A stretch of DNA of 64,000 nt, taken from an uncultured Opitutales bacterium. Lineage in GTDB: Bacteria; Verrucomicrobiota; Verrucomicrobiia; Opitutales; Seribacteraceae. Both the position numbers and the translations under genes were made by a program. Under the pieces are notes generated by a model, which saw only the letters and a list, made by a program, of their open reading frames with translations, ran no database searches and was not told the origin of the DNA. The stretch lies in NCBI GenBank assembly GCA_943787575.1, contig CALSMY010000011.1, positions 109,782 to 173,781 of the forward strand, written 5' to 3'. Below are positions 45,544-54,785 of this stretch, piece by piece; position 1 is the stretch's first letter; each line of letters opens with the position of its first letter.

Positions 45544-45849
45544 TTATTCCTGTGGGCTAAGGGATAAAAAATAATCCCAGGAGTAGATTCCCGAGGAGTG
45601 CCCATCACTAAAAATAAGGCGTAAGGCATAATTACCTACCTTTTCAAAATGGTTAATTTTAACCTCTGGAAATTTATCTTGGGAACTTCCACCCGAGTTT
45701 CGTCCAAAAATATCGGTTTCTCCAGATTGTTCAGCACTTGGAGAGTTTGTCCGGAGAGTGGAAGAATCTAAGAACACCTCTTTTCCATCCGTCCACCGTA
45801 AAGCGAGAAAATCTCCAACCAGTTCAATTTTTTCAGGGCTATCGATCAC
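45544..45849 (-). CDS. DUF971 (GBBH-like N-terminal) domain protein
   Basis: 101 aa. It has the pattern PEKIELVGDFLALRWTDGKE near the start and VGNYALRLIFSDGHSSGIYS, then WDYF, near the end, which matches the DUF971 domain. The domain is linked by other workers with iron-sulfur handling and is also found as the N-terminal part of gamma-butyrobetaine hydroxylase. It lacks any catalytic domain. It is convergent with lpxA (19-base gap). In other genomes DUF971 often lies near mrp; here mrp is about 1 kb away on the same strand. Confidence 0.8.
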   Translation of the reverse strand: MIDSPEKIELVGDFLALRWTDGKEVFLDSSTLRTNSPSAEQSGETDIFGRNSGGSSQDKFPEVKINHFEKVGNYALRLIFSDGHSSGIYSWDYFLSLSPQE

Positions 45850-45873
45850 GATAGTTTTAAAAATTTCTAAGTT

Positions 45874-46437
45874 CTAAATGAAAGAATCCAGGCTATTTTT
45901 AGAAGCGGGTGGCTCGGATGGAGGGTTTCCTCCGCCATAATATGGATCTAATACTTCGTTTTGGAATGATCTACCTGGGTCGTCACTGGCCCGGGCGGCC
46001 CGATCAAAATCCTCCATTTCACGTCGGATCATTTCTTCTTGAAGGTCTTGGTCTTCTAACTTGCTGTCTAAACTTCTTTCATCCCAGTATTTATCATTAT
46101 GTACCTGAGTGGGATTAGGTTTTTCTGGTAGGTTGTCTGATTCTACAACTCGCCAATCAGGATCTCTTGAACAATCAATTCCGGTATCATCGACATTGTC
46201 CACGCTTTGTGCCGGTTCGCCTGGCTTTTCACAATGATCATCCATCGGTTTTGCATTTGCTTGATCTTTCAATGATCCACCAAGGTCGAGGTCATCTTCG
46301 GACTTGGTTACCTTGACTGATGATTCGTTACCAGTTTTAGGCACCTCAGCTGGTTGCTGGTTGGCTTTTTCGAGGTTAATTTCACGAAATTTTTGCTCGA
46401 TTGATGGGGAAATGCCGTCAGTTGTATTGGGTTCCAT
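45874..46437 (-). CDS. Acidic, probably disordered hypothetical protein
   Basis: 187 aa, very rich in Glu, Asp, Pro, Ser and Asn, with no signal peptide, membrane segment or domain that I recognise. It contains a stretch EDQDLQEEMIRREMEDFDRA that may form a short helix. It lies 24 bases upstream (in transcription) of the DUF971 gene and may be co-transcribed. Its reality as a gene is supported by an uninterrupted frame with an ATG start and lack of better frames. Function unknown. Confidence 0.6.
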   Translation of the reverse strand: MEPNTTDGISPSIEQKFREINLEKANQQPAEVPKTGNESSVKVTKSEDDLDLGGSLKDQANAKPMDDHCEKPGEPAQSVDNVDDTGIDCSRDPDWRVVESDNLPEKPNPTQVHNDKYWDERSLDSKLEDQDLQEEMIRREMEDFDRAARASDDPGRSFQNEVLDPYYGGGNPPSEPPASKNSLDSFI

Positions 46438-46556
46438 CTTTCTAACCTATGCCCAGAGTAAAATACTTGGCAAATTTAAACTATGAGGGCAGAGCACTTA
46501 CTTTTATCTGAGCTTTTTGATTGCGAACTTTCACTCATTTATTCATTTTAGGGAGT

Positions 46557-46730
46557 ATGCCTAGAGAAACGGTTATTTTAGAATGCACTGAAGCGCGCAA
46601 GGAAGGTAAACCACCTTCCCGTTATTTGAGCTCTCGTAACAAGAAATTGCAAACCGAGGCTGTGGAGAAGAAAAAGTACAATCCTTTTCTTCGTCGCCGT
46701 ACTGTTCATCGGGAAATAAAGAAGACCTAA
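46557..46730 (+). CDS. rpmG: Ribosomal protein bL33
   Basis: 57 aa from the ATG at 46557, which follows GGGAGT, one of the clearer ribosome binding sites in the window. Upstream in-frame codons would add a stretch unlike L33. The sequence PRETVILECTEARKEGKPPS, RYLSSRNKK, KYNPFLRRRTVHRE is a normal bL33 of the large ribosomal subunit. The paired zinc-binding cysteines are absent (only the one in LEC), so it is a zinc-independent form. Confidence 0.93.
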   Translation: MPRETVILECTEARKEGKPPSRYLSSRNKKLQTEAVEKKKYNPFLRRRTVHREIKKT

Positions 46731-46760
46731 ACTAACGCTTAGGCGATTAGTTTTACCATT

Positions 46761-46780
46761 CGGAGTATTATATTACTCCG
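46761..46780. terminator. Probable bidirectional terminator between rpmG and mrp
   Basis: CGGAGTA and TACTCCG form a perfect 7-base stem with a six-base loop. It lies in the 51-base gap between the convergent rpmG and mrp genes. The flanks are only moderately T-rich on either strand, so termination strength is uncertain. Confidence 0.5.
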
Positions 46781-46781
46781 T

Positions 46782-47843
46782 TCATCCTTCTATCAGTTGT
46801 ACCACTTTACCTGCGACTCCGTTTATCTGTTTGCTTGATAGGTTATCTGGGTTTGTGACCACAACTGGGGTTCCATGATCTCCCCCTAGGCGAACTTCTT
46901 CATGCAGGGGGATTTCTCCAAGGAAAGGGCATTGTAAGGCTTGTGCGGTAGATGCACCTCCACCCTGCCCGAATAAATAATTCTTTTTGCCAGTTTCTTC
47001 CTCTTGTAAGAAACTCATATTTTCAATGACTCCAAGTATGGGTACATTGACTTTTTCAAACATTCGTGCTCCACGCCTTGCCACATCAACGGCAGCTTTT
47101 TGAGGGGTTGTAATAATCAATACTCCATCTAGGGGAAGTATCTGAGCAAGAGAAAGTTGGGCGTCTCCAGTGCCCGGAGGCAAATCAATCAATAAATAAT
47201 CAAGTTCACCCCAAACCACATTATGAGCAAATTGTTGGATTGTTTTCATGATCATTGGTCCGCGCCACACAACCGGGCTTTCCTCGTCAATAAGTAATCC
47301 CATAGATATACTCTTTACATCATAGCTTTCAACCGGAGCCAGGGTATTTTCAGCCACAATTTCCGGCTTTTCTGAAATTCCCATTAACAAGGGAACTGAT
47401 GGTCCATAGAGATCGCAATCCATGAGACCCACCTTGTAAGGTTCTCCATTTTGAGATTTCATTCTCGCAAGTGAGCAAGCAAGGTTTACGGACAAAGTCG
47501 ATTTCCCCACGCCACCTTTTCCGCTCGCCACTGCAATGATGTGTTTAACACCTTTTAAATTTTCGCTTTCCGCTTGAGCCGTTCCACCAGAATTTTTTGG
47601 CTGGTTTTTAACCCGCACCATGACTTCTGCTTTTTTAATAGTTGGATTTGCCAAAAGAGCCTTTTCGACTGCTTCTTTGATGGTTTTGGGAAGGGTGGAA
47701 TCTGCAGAAGATAATTCTAAAACAACTTTGGCAGTGGAATTTTCCAGTTCGGCACCCTGAACGAGTCCAAAGGAAACAAGATCTCGGCTAAATCCGGGAT
47801 AATTAACGGTTTTGAGTATATCTAATATTGCTTCGTTGCTCAT
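46782..47843 (-). CDS. mrp: Mrp/NBP35 family ATP-binding iron-sulfur carrier
   Basis: 353 aa. The N-terminal 95 residues are a MIP18 (DUF59) domain (DILKTVNYPGFSRDLVSFGL). The P-loop domain has the deviant Walker A GKGGVGKSTLSVNLACSLAR, then GLMDCDLYGPSVPLLMG, DYLLIDLPPGTGDAQLSL and the VIENMSF segment. These proteins carry iron-sulfur clusters to apo-enzymes. The C-terminal CxxC seen in many Mrp proteins is missing here: the segment after VIENMSF reads LQEEETGKKNYLFGQGG, as in some other lineages. It is convergent with rpmG. Confidence 0.93.
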   Translation of the reverse strand: MSNEAILDILKTVNYPGFSRDLVSFGLVQGAELENSTAKVVLELSSADSTLPKTIKEAVEKALLANPTIKKAEVMVRVKNQPKNSGGTAQAESENLKGVKHIIAVASGKGGVGKSTLSVNLACSLARMKSQNGEPYKVGLMDCDLYGPSVPLLMGISEKPEIVAENTLAPVESYDVKSISMGLLIDEESPVVWRGPMIMKTIQQFAHNVVWGELDYLLIDLPPGTGDAQLSLAQILPLDGVLIITTPQKAAVDVARRGARMFEKVNVPILGVIENMSFLQEEETGKKNYLFGQGGGASTAQALQCPFLGEIPLHEEVRLGGDHGTPVVVTNPDNLSSKQINGVAGKVVQLIEG

Positions 47844-47992
47844 AATACAAAGAGGCTATCAAGATAGTTGTATGCTTCATCGGCAAGGACAAAACGAGTA
47901 AGTTTAGATTCGAACAATCGATTTTTGAAATACCTCGGTTTATTCAAATTTTTTTTCTTTCTGCTTGGTTTTTGCTTGATGAGAAGTGAGGG

Positions 47993-49255
47993 GTGCTAAA
48001 GTTTGTTTTAATGAGTGTGGCAAAGGTTTTATTTTCCAAGCGATTATTGAGAACGCTTGGCTTTTTTTCATGTTTGGGACTTGGTCTTTTGGTTACTGCC
48101 AAGGCCAAGGAACCGGCGATTATTCTCGGTCCAATCGAGGGCGAGTTAGCCAAAAAGCAAATCCCGTTAGATTTAGGAAGAACTCCCAAGGTTTTAATTC
48201 CCTTGGTTAGTAAGCCAATCTTTGTTCACGGAGGACTCCGTCTGGCATCTGAAAAAGAAAGCCGTTATTCAGTCACCTTCGGTTCTGCCGGCAATAATGA
48301 TATTCAAGTTTCCATTACTCAGGGAAACCCCAAGACTCCCTTTGCCAGTTTTGTGGTTTCCGATTCTACCATTGAAGGATCTATATCCTTAGCATGCGAT
48401 CGTATGGTTCAGGAGATTCTTGGCATTCCTGGCTTCTTTTCTGGCCGCTTGGCGTTTTTGTCAGATCTTTCAGGATCAAAAGAAATTTGGGCTTCGGATT
48501 CCATGATGACTTATTCAAAACCTCAAACTTCATTTGGTAAAATGACTTTCAATCCCAGTTGGAATAAGGATGGAACGGGGTTGTTTTTCACCAGTAACCG
48601 GAAGGTATTTAATAATATTTACCACTTGGACTTAGCCAGCCGTCGTGTGGCTACCGTTGCTAATTATAAAGGCAGTAACCTTCGTGCCGTACAAAATCCA
48701 AGAACTGCTCAAACCGCTTTAATTTTATCCACTTCGGGTAATCCGGAATTATGGATGGCCAACACTCCTTATGAACGACCCCGTAGAATTACTAAAAATA
48801 AGAGCAACGAATCAGGACCTTGCTGGTCTCCAGATGGCCGTCGTTTAATTTTAACCTCTGATACGCGAGGCAAACCTCAATTATACGAGGTTTCTTTGTC
48901 TACTGGTGTATTGTCCAGGATTCCCACAAATGTTAGTTCTCATTGTGTTGAAGCTGCTTGGAATCCTGTGGATCCCTCTCGCCTTGCTTTTACCGCAGCA
49001 GTGGGGGGAGGCTTTCAGGTGTTTGAATATAACTTTGCTGATCGAGCAAGCCGTATGATTACTCGGGGTAATGACCATGCTATGCAACCATGCTGGGCCA
49101 ACGATGGCAGGCACATCTTTTTCACAAGTCGTTCATCTGGTGGTGCCACCCAGATCAAGGTAGTGGATACTGAATTTGAAGAAGCCAAGCCCATTGCTTT
49201 GCATAACAAAAATTTTGGGAATTGTTCGCAACCATCCTTTCTTTATTCCCGCTAA
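47993..49255 (+). CDS. tolB: TolB-like beta-propeller protein
   Basis: 420 aa from a GTG at 47993, or 414 aa from the ATG at 48011. The signal segment (LGFFSCLGLGLLVTAKAKE) predicts a periplasmic location. The N-terminal domain contains ILGIPGFFSGRLAFLSDLSG, and the C-terminal part has WD40/PD40 blades (FNPSWNKDGTGLFFTSNRK; SGPCWSPDGRRLILTSDTRG; MQPCWANDGRHIFFTSRSSG). TolB works with Pal and TolA in outer-membrane constriction. Other tol-pal genes are not nearby, so a TolB paralogue is possible. Confidence 0.83.
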   Translation: MLKFVLMSVAKVLFSKRLLRTLGFFSCLGLGLLVTAKAKEPAIILGPIEGELAKKQIPLDLGRTPKVLIPLVSKPIFVHGGLRLASEKESRYSVTFGSAGNNDIQVSITQGNPKTPFASFVVSDSTIEGSISLACDRMVQEILGIPGFFSGRLAFLSDLSGSKEIWASDSMMTYSKPQTSFGKMTFNPSWNKDGTGLFFTSNRKVFNNIYHLDLASRRVATVANYKGSNLRAVQNPRTAQTALILSTSGNPELWMANTPYERPRRITKNKSNESGPCWSPDGRRLILTSDTRGKPQLYEVSLSTGVLSRIPTNVSSHCVEAAWNPVDPSRLAFTAAVGGGFQVFEYNFADRASRMITRGNDHAMQPCWANDGRHIFFTSRSSGGATQIKVVDTEFEEAKPIALHNKNFGNCSQPSFLYSR

Positions 49256-49279
49256 TCTAACTTTCCTTTTTTAAAAGAA

Positions 49280-50074
49280 ATGAAGCTTTTGCTTTTAGGG
49301 GATATTGTCGGACGCCCGGGGCGAAATTTTCTGACTGCTCATCTTTCAAGTTTTGTTGAAAAGAACAAAATCGATTTGGTTTTGGCCAATGGGGAAAATG
49401 CTGCCGGTGGAGCCGGCATTACCGCAAAGACTGCTCAGGAAATACACAAAGCTGGGGTAATGGGAATCACCTTGGGAGATCATGTCTGGGACCAAAAGAA
49501 TTTTAATAATGAGATCGATGGACTGGATTTTGTCTGCCGACCAGCCAATCTCCCAAGCACAAACCCAGGGCGGGATCGATTAATTTTAGAAGTTAACGGT
49601 ACCAAACTAGGATTGTTTACTGTATTGGGCCGAACTTTTATGGGTCCAAAGGTGGATTGTCCTTTTGCCACATCGGATCGAGTTGTTAATGAATTAAAGG
49701 ATTCCTGCGACTTTATCCTTGTAGAAATTCACGCCGAAACCACCTCTGAGAAAGAGTCTATGGGCTGGCACCTTGATGGTCGCGTGGCCATGATTTATGG
49801 CACCCATACCCATGTGCCCACTGCGGATGGCAGAATTCTCAGAGGGGGTAGTGCTTACCAGTCCGACCTTGGTATGACCGGTCCCCGTGAGTCCGTGCTT
49901 GGTCGCGAGATCGATGCCTGTCTCGGACGGTTCAAAGATGGCATGCCACGTAAGTGTCCGGTTGCGGAGGGAGATGTGGGTATGCAGGGTTGTCTGCTCC
50001 AAGTCAATCAGCAGACCGGATTGGCCGAATCCGTGGAGTTGGTCAACTGGCGGGAATCCGATTTACCGGGCTAA
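49280..50074 (+). CDS. YmdB-like metallophosphoesterase
   Basis: 264 aa. It opens with LLLGDIVGRPGRNFLTAHL and continues LVLANGENAAGGAGITAKTA, GITLGDHVWDQKNF, CRPANLP, and GTHTHVPTADGRILRGGSAY with GMTGPRESVLG. These are the signatures of the YmdB/TIGR00282 family, cyclic-nucleotide and RNA-linked phosphodiesterases with a two-metal site. All metal-binding His, Asp, Asn and Glu residues seem present. It is 24 bases after tolB and convergent with the sulfatase-region operon. Confidence 0.93.
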   Translation: MKLLLLGDIVGRPGRNFLTAHLSSFVEKNKIDLVLANGENAAGGAGITAKTAQEIHKAGVMGITLGDHVWDQKNFNNEIDGLDFVCRPANLPSTNPGRDRLILEVNGTKLGLFTVLGRTFMGPKVDCPFATSDRVVNELKDSCDFILVEIHAETTSEKESMGWHLDGRVAMIYGTHTHVPTADGRILRGGSAYQSDLGMTGPRESVLGREIDACLGRFKDGMPRKCPVAEGDVGMQGCLLQVNQQTGLAESVELVNWRESDLPG

Positions 50075-50105
50075 TCTTTTCGAGCCTAATTATAGGATAC
50101 AGGGT

Positions 50106-52805
50106 TTAGTTGTACTCCTTCATAAAGGCCACTACATCGGCCACATCCTGAGCAGTTAGCCCGAGTTGCTCAGCCGAGAGCATGAGGGAGCGCTTCATTC
50201 TACTGGACTTTTTCACCTTGGCCCGGGGAATTAATTGACTGAGGCCTCCCTGAGAGAGAACAATGGCAGGATCCCCGTAAGCTTCGGTGATCCCGTGGAT
50301 AATGTTACCATCCGTTAAGTTCATATTCCGTTCCCCCAAACCCATGGGCAATCCCCTGGATGGATTCACAATCGCATGGATCACGGCACTCTTCGATTGC
50401 TTGGCCGCCCAGCCTTCCAGCCTCGGGCCAAAGTTTACGCCCACACCATTGACCTCGTGGCACATCGCGCACCTCATGATCGTGGTACTGCCCTGGTGGG
50501 GGTCACCTTTTAGTTTCATTATATCTCCTACCTTGAGATTTGGTTTGCCGACCGGTTCGGGCGTACTGATGGGCACGAGGGCAACGGCTTCGGCATCAAA
50601 GATTCCAGCCTTCTTGAGCTTTGTTTTGACATCGTACTTGCCCCAGTCAGTCAATCCCTGGCGCACCATCCACTCCACAATTGTATCATTGAGCTCCTTT
50701 TCCTGGACGGTGTTTCCCAATTCAAGCAGGGCGTCCGGTGCGTCCGGATGGTTGATGAAGGCGATTGATTCAATGGCGAAGTTTCGCTCTTCGATGGATA
50801 GTTCGGCATTTTGTACCCTTTCCATAAGGGAAGGAATGGCCTTATGGCTTCCAAGTCTCCAGGTGATACGGGCAAAAGCATCTGTCCACTGGGATGTATT
50901 CTGAAAACCCAACTTATTTTTTAAGTGTTCCCAAACCTGGCTTTCCTTTTGGTGTGCTCCCAAGCCGATGGCTTCAACATAGTTCTTATCCTGACCATCA
51001 AATTGTTTGGCGATTTCAAGGAGAGCATTCTTGGATTGGTCGAAAGATAAAGAGCGTAGGGACAGGGCAACATCGCGACGTATCCCCGCATCCTCATCGG
51101 AGGCGAGTTTGGATGCATGATCGGACATATCAAACCCCATACGGCGGAGGCTGCGATAAGCAACCAAGCGGTGGTTTCTGTTCTTGGAATCAAGCAATTC
51201 CACGGTTTTCTTTTTTCCCTTCTGACCCAGATGTGGGAGCAACCAGATTGCCCGGGCGAAGAGGTAGGGGTTCCTGTCCTGCAAAAGTTCTTCCACTTTG
51301 GGCAGGGCAGAATCTCCGAAATTCTTCAGTGCCTGAAATCCAAGGTATCGTACTGCTGGGTTCGGACTCTTTAAGGCATTCAGCGAACCGTCCACGGATT
51401 TCAGATCCAAAGAGGGTACCTTCGATTGAAAGCCTTTTGGGGCAATCCGGTAGATCGCACCCGAGGCGGATTCGTCACGGGTGGCATGCCCCCCCGTGCC
51501 GGGATCGTACCAATCAGCCACATAGATCGCTCCATCCGGGCCAATATCGAGGTCGGCAGGTCGAAAGTGAATCCGCTTCTCCGCTTCCTCTTCCGATTCA
51601 TTATTTAAATCTTTCGGGGTTGGTGTCGTACTCACAAAATCAAACCGGTCCAAGGAGTAAGTCGCCCCAATTGGTTTGGGGTGATATCCAAAAATCACAT
51701 TACGGGATGCCTCGCAGGAAAGAAAGGTGCCTTCCCATTTTTTCCCGAGGGCTCCGTTTTCATAAAAGGCAACCCCGGTCGGTCCTCCAGCTCCGTACAC
51801 ATCTCCGGTATCAAAGGTGCCTGGGTTGTCCTGCCTCCAGTGGGCCCGTTGAATCGCCTGGCCCGAGCGCTTGGCTGCCTGCCACTTGTGCTGACCATCG
51901 AGCGAGTAATACCCGGCCGATCCATATTCAAGAACATAGGAATTCCGGCAACTACTGTAGTCATCGTTATCGCTTTGAAAAAGGTCTCCCATCGAGCTGA
52001 CCACCTGTTCGTAACTGTTTCGGTATCCATGTCCGATAATTTCCGCATCGGTCCCATCGGGGTTCATCCGTACACTGAACCCCGCGCTCCACACAAAGCC
52101 GTCATCACTTTTTGCCCCTTTGAGTTCATGGGTGGGGGTGTAAAAATATTCCTCACTGGCTCCGCCCCGGTAGTTGGTGTTCATACGGAAGGTTTTGCCT
52201 GAGTTGTCAGTAAAGATTGCCCCGCAATTTCCACTGTTAAAGTACCACTTTCCATCCGGCCCTGAAGTGACGGAGTGGAGGGAATGGTCGTGCTGCCGGC
52301 CATTGAATCCAGTAAGAAGGACTTCTTTTTTGTCGATTGCGGGGTCAAACTCGAGGTTTCTATCCACATCGGTAAGCACCACAATATCGGGCGGTTGGGA
52401 AATCACGACTTGGTTGTCGAACACCGCAATACCTAAGGGAGATTCCAGGTAAGGGTCCTGCCAGAATACTTTGGATTGATCGGCGGAGCCATCGCCATCG
52501 GTGTCAGTCAACACCACGATGCGGTCGCCTGCGTCCCGGCGGATGCCCAGCTTTTCCCGGTAGTTTACTCCTTCCGCGATCCAGATTCTCCCCTGCGGGT
52601 CGATCGCCATGTTGGTGGGGTTATAAAACATTGGGCTTTTTGCCCACAGTGTGATTTCCAGTTCTTCATCCAAAGTGAACTTACTCAAATCCACTGCCTG
52701 GGCTTTGGAACTCGGGGGCCAGTTCCATGCGGATTTTTTGGCTACCAAGTGGGTTGATCCCGAAATTAGGAATAAAAGAGTAAAAGTTGATAATATAAGG
52801 CGCAT
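50106..52805 (-). CDS. PVC-type heme-binding dehydrogenase with HEAT-like repeats
   Basis: 899 aa with a signal peptide (RLILSTFTLLFLISGSTHLV). The N-terminal 400 residues form a beta-propeller of the membrane-bound dehydrogenase type (MAIDPQGRIWIAEGVNYREK; DLDIGPDGAIYVADWYDPGT). A helical HEAT-like region spans about 455-700. The C-terminus has a c-type heme motif CAMCH in a cytochrome domain (KGDPHQGSTTIMRCAMCHEV). This layout is characteristic of Planctomycetota and Verrucomicrobiota, where such proteins often accompany sulfatases. The substrate is unknown. It is probably the last gene of the minus-strand operon. Confidence 0.92.
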   Translation of the reverse strand: MRLILSTFTLLFLISGSTHLVAKKSAWNWPPSSKAQAVDLSKFTLDEELEITLWAKSPMFYNPTNMAIDPQGRIWIAEGVNYREKLGIRRDAGDRIVVLTDTDGDGSADQSKVFWQDPYLESPLGIAVFDNQVVISQPPDIVVLTDVDRNLEFDPAIDKKEVLLTGFNGRQHDHSLHSVTSGPDGKWYFNSGNCGAIFTDNSGKTFRMNTNYRGGASEEYFYTPTHELKGAKSDDGFVWSAGFSVRMNPDGTDAEIIGHGYRNSYEQVVSSMGDLFQSDNDDYSSCRNSYVLEYGSAGYYSLDGQHKWQAAKRSGQAIQRAHWRQDNPGTFDTGDVYGAGGPTGVAFYENGALGKKWEGTFLSCEASRNVIFGYHPKPIGATYSLDRFDFVSTTPTPKDLNNESEEEAEKRIHFRPADLDIGPDGAIYVADWYDPGTGGHATRDESASGAIYRIAPKGFQSKVPSLDLKSVDGSLNALKSPNPAVRYLGFQALKNFGDSALPKVEELLQDRNPYLFARAIWLLPHLGQKGKKKTVELLDSKNRNHRLVAYRSLRRMGFDMSDHASKLASDEDAGIRRDVALSLRSLSFDQSKNALLEIAKQFDGQDKNYVEAIGLGAHQKESQVWEHLKNKLGFQNTSQWTDAFARITWRLGSHKAIPSLMERVQNAELSIEERNFAIESIAFINHPDAPDALLELGNTVQEKELNDTIVEWMVRQGLTDWGKYDVKTKLKKAGIFDAEAVALVPISTPEPVGKPNLKVGDIMKLKGDPHQGSTTIMRCAMCHEVNGVGVNFGPRLEGWAAKQSKSAVIHAIVNPSRGLPMGLGERNMNLTDGNIIHGITEAYGDPAIVLSQGGLSQLIPRAKVKKSSRMKRSLMLSAEQLGLTAQDVADVVAFMKEYN

Positions 52806-52888
52806 TTTGAACTTTTTATCGAAGATGCGTGTGGTTGCAAAGAGTGTTCTTTGCTGATCCTCAAACTTTTTGAGGGTGGACGGAGTCT

Positions 52889-54301
52889 TTACTGGACCTG
52901 CTGCAAGCGTTGGCTCAATTGCTCGCGGGCTTTCCTTACATTCTTTGCATAGTCGGGGTTGTCGATCAGGTTGGTGTACTGGTCAGGGTCTTTCACCATG
53001 TCATAAAGAATCTCTCCTTTTTTGCCATAGTTCATGTAAGTCCAATTAGTCGAGCGGATAGCATATCCCTTATTTTGTATATGTTTTTCGTTGTGCAGCG
53101 AAAGGGCGGTGTCTCTGACTTTACTATTTGGTTTATCCAGAATGGGTATCAGGCTTTTGCCGACGATTTCCTTAGGTGCGGGTAAGCCAAGAAGGTCGAG
53201 ACAAGTGGGATACAAATCAACCAGTTCAACCAGCGATTTGGTACGGCCATGTTTCAATCCGGGAGTCCGGATCATGAAGGGAACCCGAGTGACTTCTTCA
53301 TGGAGGTTTCCTTTTTTCCAAAACCCATGCTCTCCCAAATGATAACCATGGTCAGTGGTAAAGACGATGGCGGTGGAGTCGGTTAATCCCTGACTATCCA
53401 GTTCGTCGAGCACTCTTCCTAGCTGCTCGTCCATGAAGGTGACAGAAGCGTAATAAGCCTGCCACATCTCTCTTCGTCTTTTTTCACTCTTGTTAAGTAA
53501 GTCTCCGCCATTGATTCCATAAGCCGGACGCGGAATGTCATCCAAATCTCCAGCAATGATGGGAGGGACCTGCATCTTTTCCAATGGATACATGTCGAAA
53601 AACTTTTTCGGTGCCACCATGGGGTAGTGGGGGCGGAAAAAGCCCACGCCCAGGAAGAAGGGCTTTTCTGCTTCCTTACGTTCACGGATTAATTGTACCG
53701 CTTTTTCAGCAACCAGGTAGTCAGCCTGGTCCGACCCGTCGCTGACATCTGCTTCCACCGCTGCCCAGTATCTTTCCTTCGTGCCTATGCCCTGCCTGCC
53801 CTCCATTTTTCGGGTGACGATTCCTCGGTTTATTTGGCGGTAAAGTCCGGGGGTGTAGGTTTCGGGAGACTTGGTATTGTGAAACTCCGTCCAGCACTCG
53901 GGTATATCCAGTCCGCTGTCGCCATTGCGTGGAGAGTTGGGCACCCCCATATGAAAAATTTTTCCTACGCGGGAGGTGTGCATACCAAATTTCTGCAGAT
54001 GCTCGCCCAGGGTGATGGGTTTAATTTTCGAACCGGGGTAAGTGCTCCTCATCATTGATGGTCTCGATGGGTAGCAGAGGAGCCCCTGGCAGTAGGCCCG
54101 CTCGAAGACCATACTTTGGGCGGCCAACCGATCAAGGTTGGGAGTCTGGCAAATTGGATCCCCATAGGCAGGAAGAGCACTGGCCTTTAAATCATCCGAC
54201 ATAATCAGGAGGATGTTTTTAATCTTTCCGTTGGGTTGAGCAGAACCAACGGATGCAGTCAGGCAAGTTGAGATGAAAATCAGAGATAAGAAATTTCTCA
54301 T
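52889..54301 (-). CDS. Sulfatase, iduronate-2-sulfatase-like
   Basis: 470 aa from the ATG at 54301, which starts a signal peptide (RNFLSLIFISTCLTASVGSA); a longer frame to 54397 is unlikely. The S1 sulfatase fold is clear: ILLIMSDDLKASALPAYGDP binds metal, CYPSR in GLLCYPSRPSMM is the site where Cys becomes formylglycine, and FTTDHGYHLGEHGFWKKGNL holds metal-binding residues. C-x-P-S-R with the LGEHGFW pattern is typical of the iduronate-2-sulfatase-like group. No maturation enzyme is in the window. Confidence 0.92.
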   Translation of the reverse strand: MRNFLSLIFISTCLTASVGSAQPNGKIKNILLIMSDDLKASALPAYGDPICQTPNLDRLAAQSMVFERAYCQGLLCYPSRPSMMRSTYPGSKIKPITLGEHLQKFGMHTSRVGKIFHMGVPNSPRNGDSGLDIPECWTEFHNTKSPETYTPGLYRQINRGIVTRKMEGRQGIGTKERYWAAVEADVSDGSDQADYLVAEKAVQLIRERKEAEKPFFLGVGFFRPHYPMVAPKKFFDMYPLEKMQVPPIIAGDLDDIPRPAYGINGGDLLNKSEKRRREMWQAYYASVTFMDEQLGRVLDELDSQGLTDSTAIVFTTDHGYHLGEHGFWKKGNLHEEVTRVPFMIRTPGLKHGRTKSLVELVDLYPTCLDLLGLPAPKEIVGKSLIPILDKPNSKVRDTALSLHNEKHIQNKGYAIRSTNWTYMNYGKKGEILYDMVKDPDQYTNLIDNPDYAKNVRKAREQLSQRLQQVQ

Positions 54302-54329
54302 GACACTGGATGTCTGTGGCAAGTAAGGG

Positions 54330-54722
54330 TTAATTGGCTTCCCTACGAAACAAGGTTTTCCAAAAGCCGAGAAAAACAAGGATTGTTCCCAATGCACCGA
54401 TTCCTAAGGCTACCCAAAATCCTGAATCATTTATATAATCATCAAGTTCATAGAAACCAATGTAAGCGGATACCCAGCCAAAGGTGATTGGATAACCAAA
54501 GAAGACGAGGGAAAGAAAAGATTTTCGGAAAACAAAAAAGATTCCCAGGCAGAAAGATGTGGCAACTATGGGTACAATCTGTGGTCCTATTAACAGAAAA
54601 GATCCAGCCATCAGAGTCAGGGTGAGTAAGAAAATGAGAATGCTTTTGATGATTCTAAACGGTATTTCACCCAAGTTGGTTGGCGATACCCTGTTTCGTT
54701 TGGATTTGTTCTCCAAAAGCAA
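54330..54722 (-). CDS. Small membrane protein of unknown function
   Basis: About 130 aa from a TTG at 54722, possibly shorter. Four hydrophobic stretches are visible: ILIFLLTLTLMAGSFLLIGP, IVPIVATSFCLGIFFVF, LVFFGYPITFGWVSAYIGF and FWVALGIGALGTILVFLGFW. I recognise no family. It is within the sulfatase operon, 28 bases before the start of the sulfatase at 54301. The true start is uncertain because no ATG exists upstream in this frame; the frame overlaps a tiny possible gene at 54667-54780. Confidence 0.6.
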   Translation of the reverse strand: MLLENKSKRNRVSPTNLGEIPFRIIKSILIFLLTLTLMAGSFLLIGPQIVPIVATSFCLGIFFVFRKSFLSLVFFGYPITFGWVSAYIGFYELDDYINDSGFWVALGIGALGTILVFLGFWKTLFRREAN

Positions 54723-54780
54723 TGAAAATGGAAACGACGATCATCGCGGCAAAAAAAATGAGAATAGTATTTATGGTCAT
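54667..54780 (-). CDS. Possible 37-residue single-helix membrane peptide
   Basis: An ATG at 54780, six bases after the stop of the phosphatase gene, opens a 37-codon frame (TINTILIFFAAMIVVSIFIA, then FGEQIQTKQG). It is one hydrophobic helix with a short hydrophilic tail and fills a gap otherwise without a gene. It overlaps the next gene by 56 bases in another frame. Alternatively it is the true N-terminus of that gene, separated by a frameshift, in line with the other frameshifts in this region. Confidence 0.35.
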   Translation of the reverse strand: MTINTILIFFAAMIVVSIFIAFGEQIQTKQGIANQLG

Positions 54781-54785
54781 AGAAA

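Noticed and set aside
50894..52000. A 368-codon plus-strand frame
   Set aside because: It lies antisense to the intact PVC heme protein gene, is rich in Pro, Arg, Ser and His, shows no domain, and is a shadow of high-GC coding sequence on the other strand.
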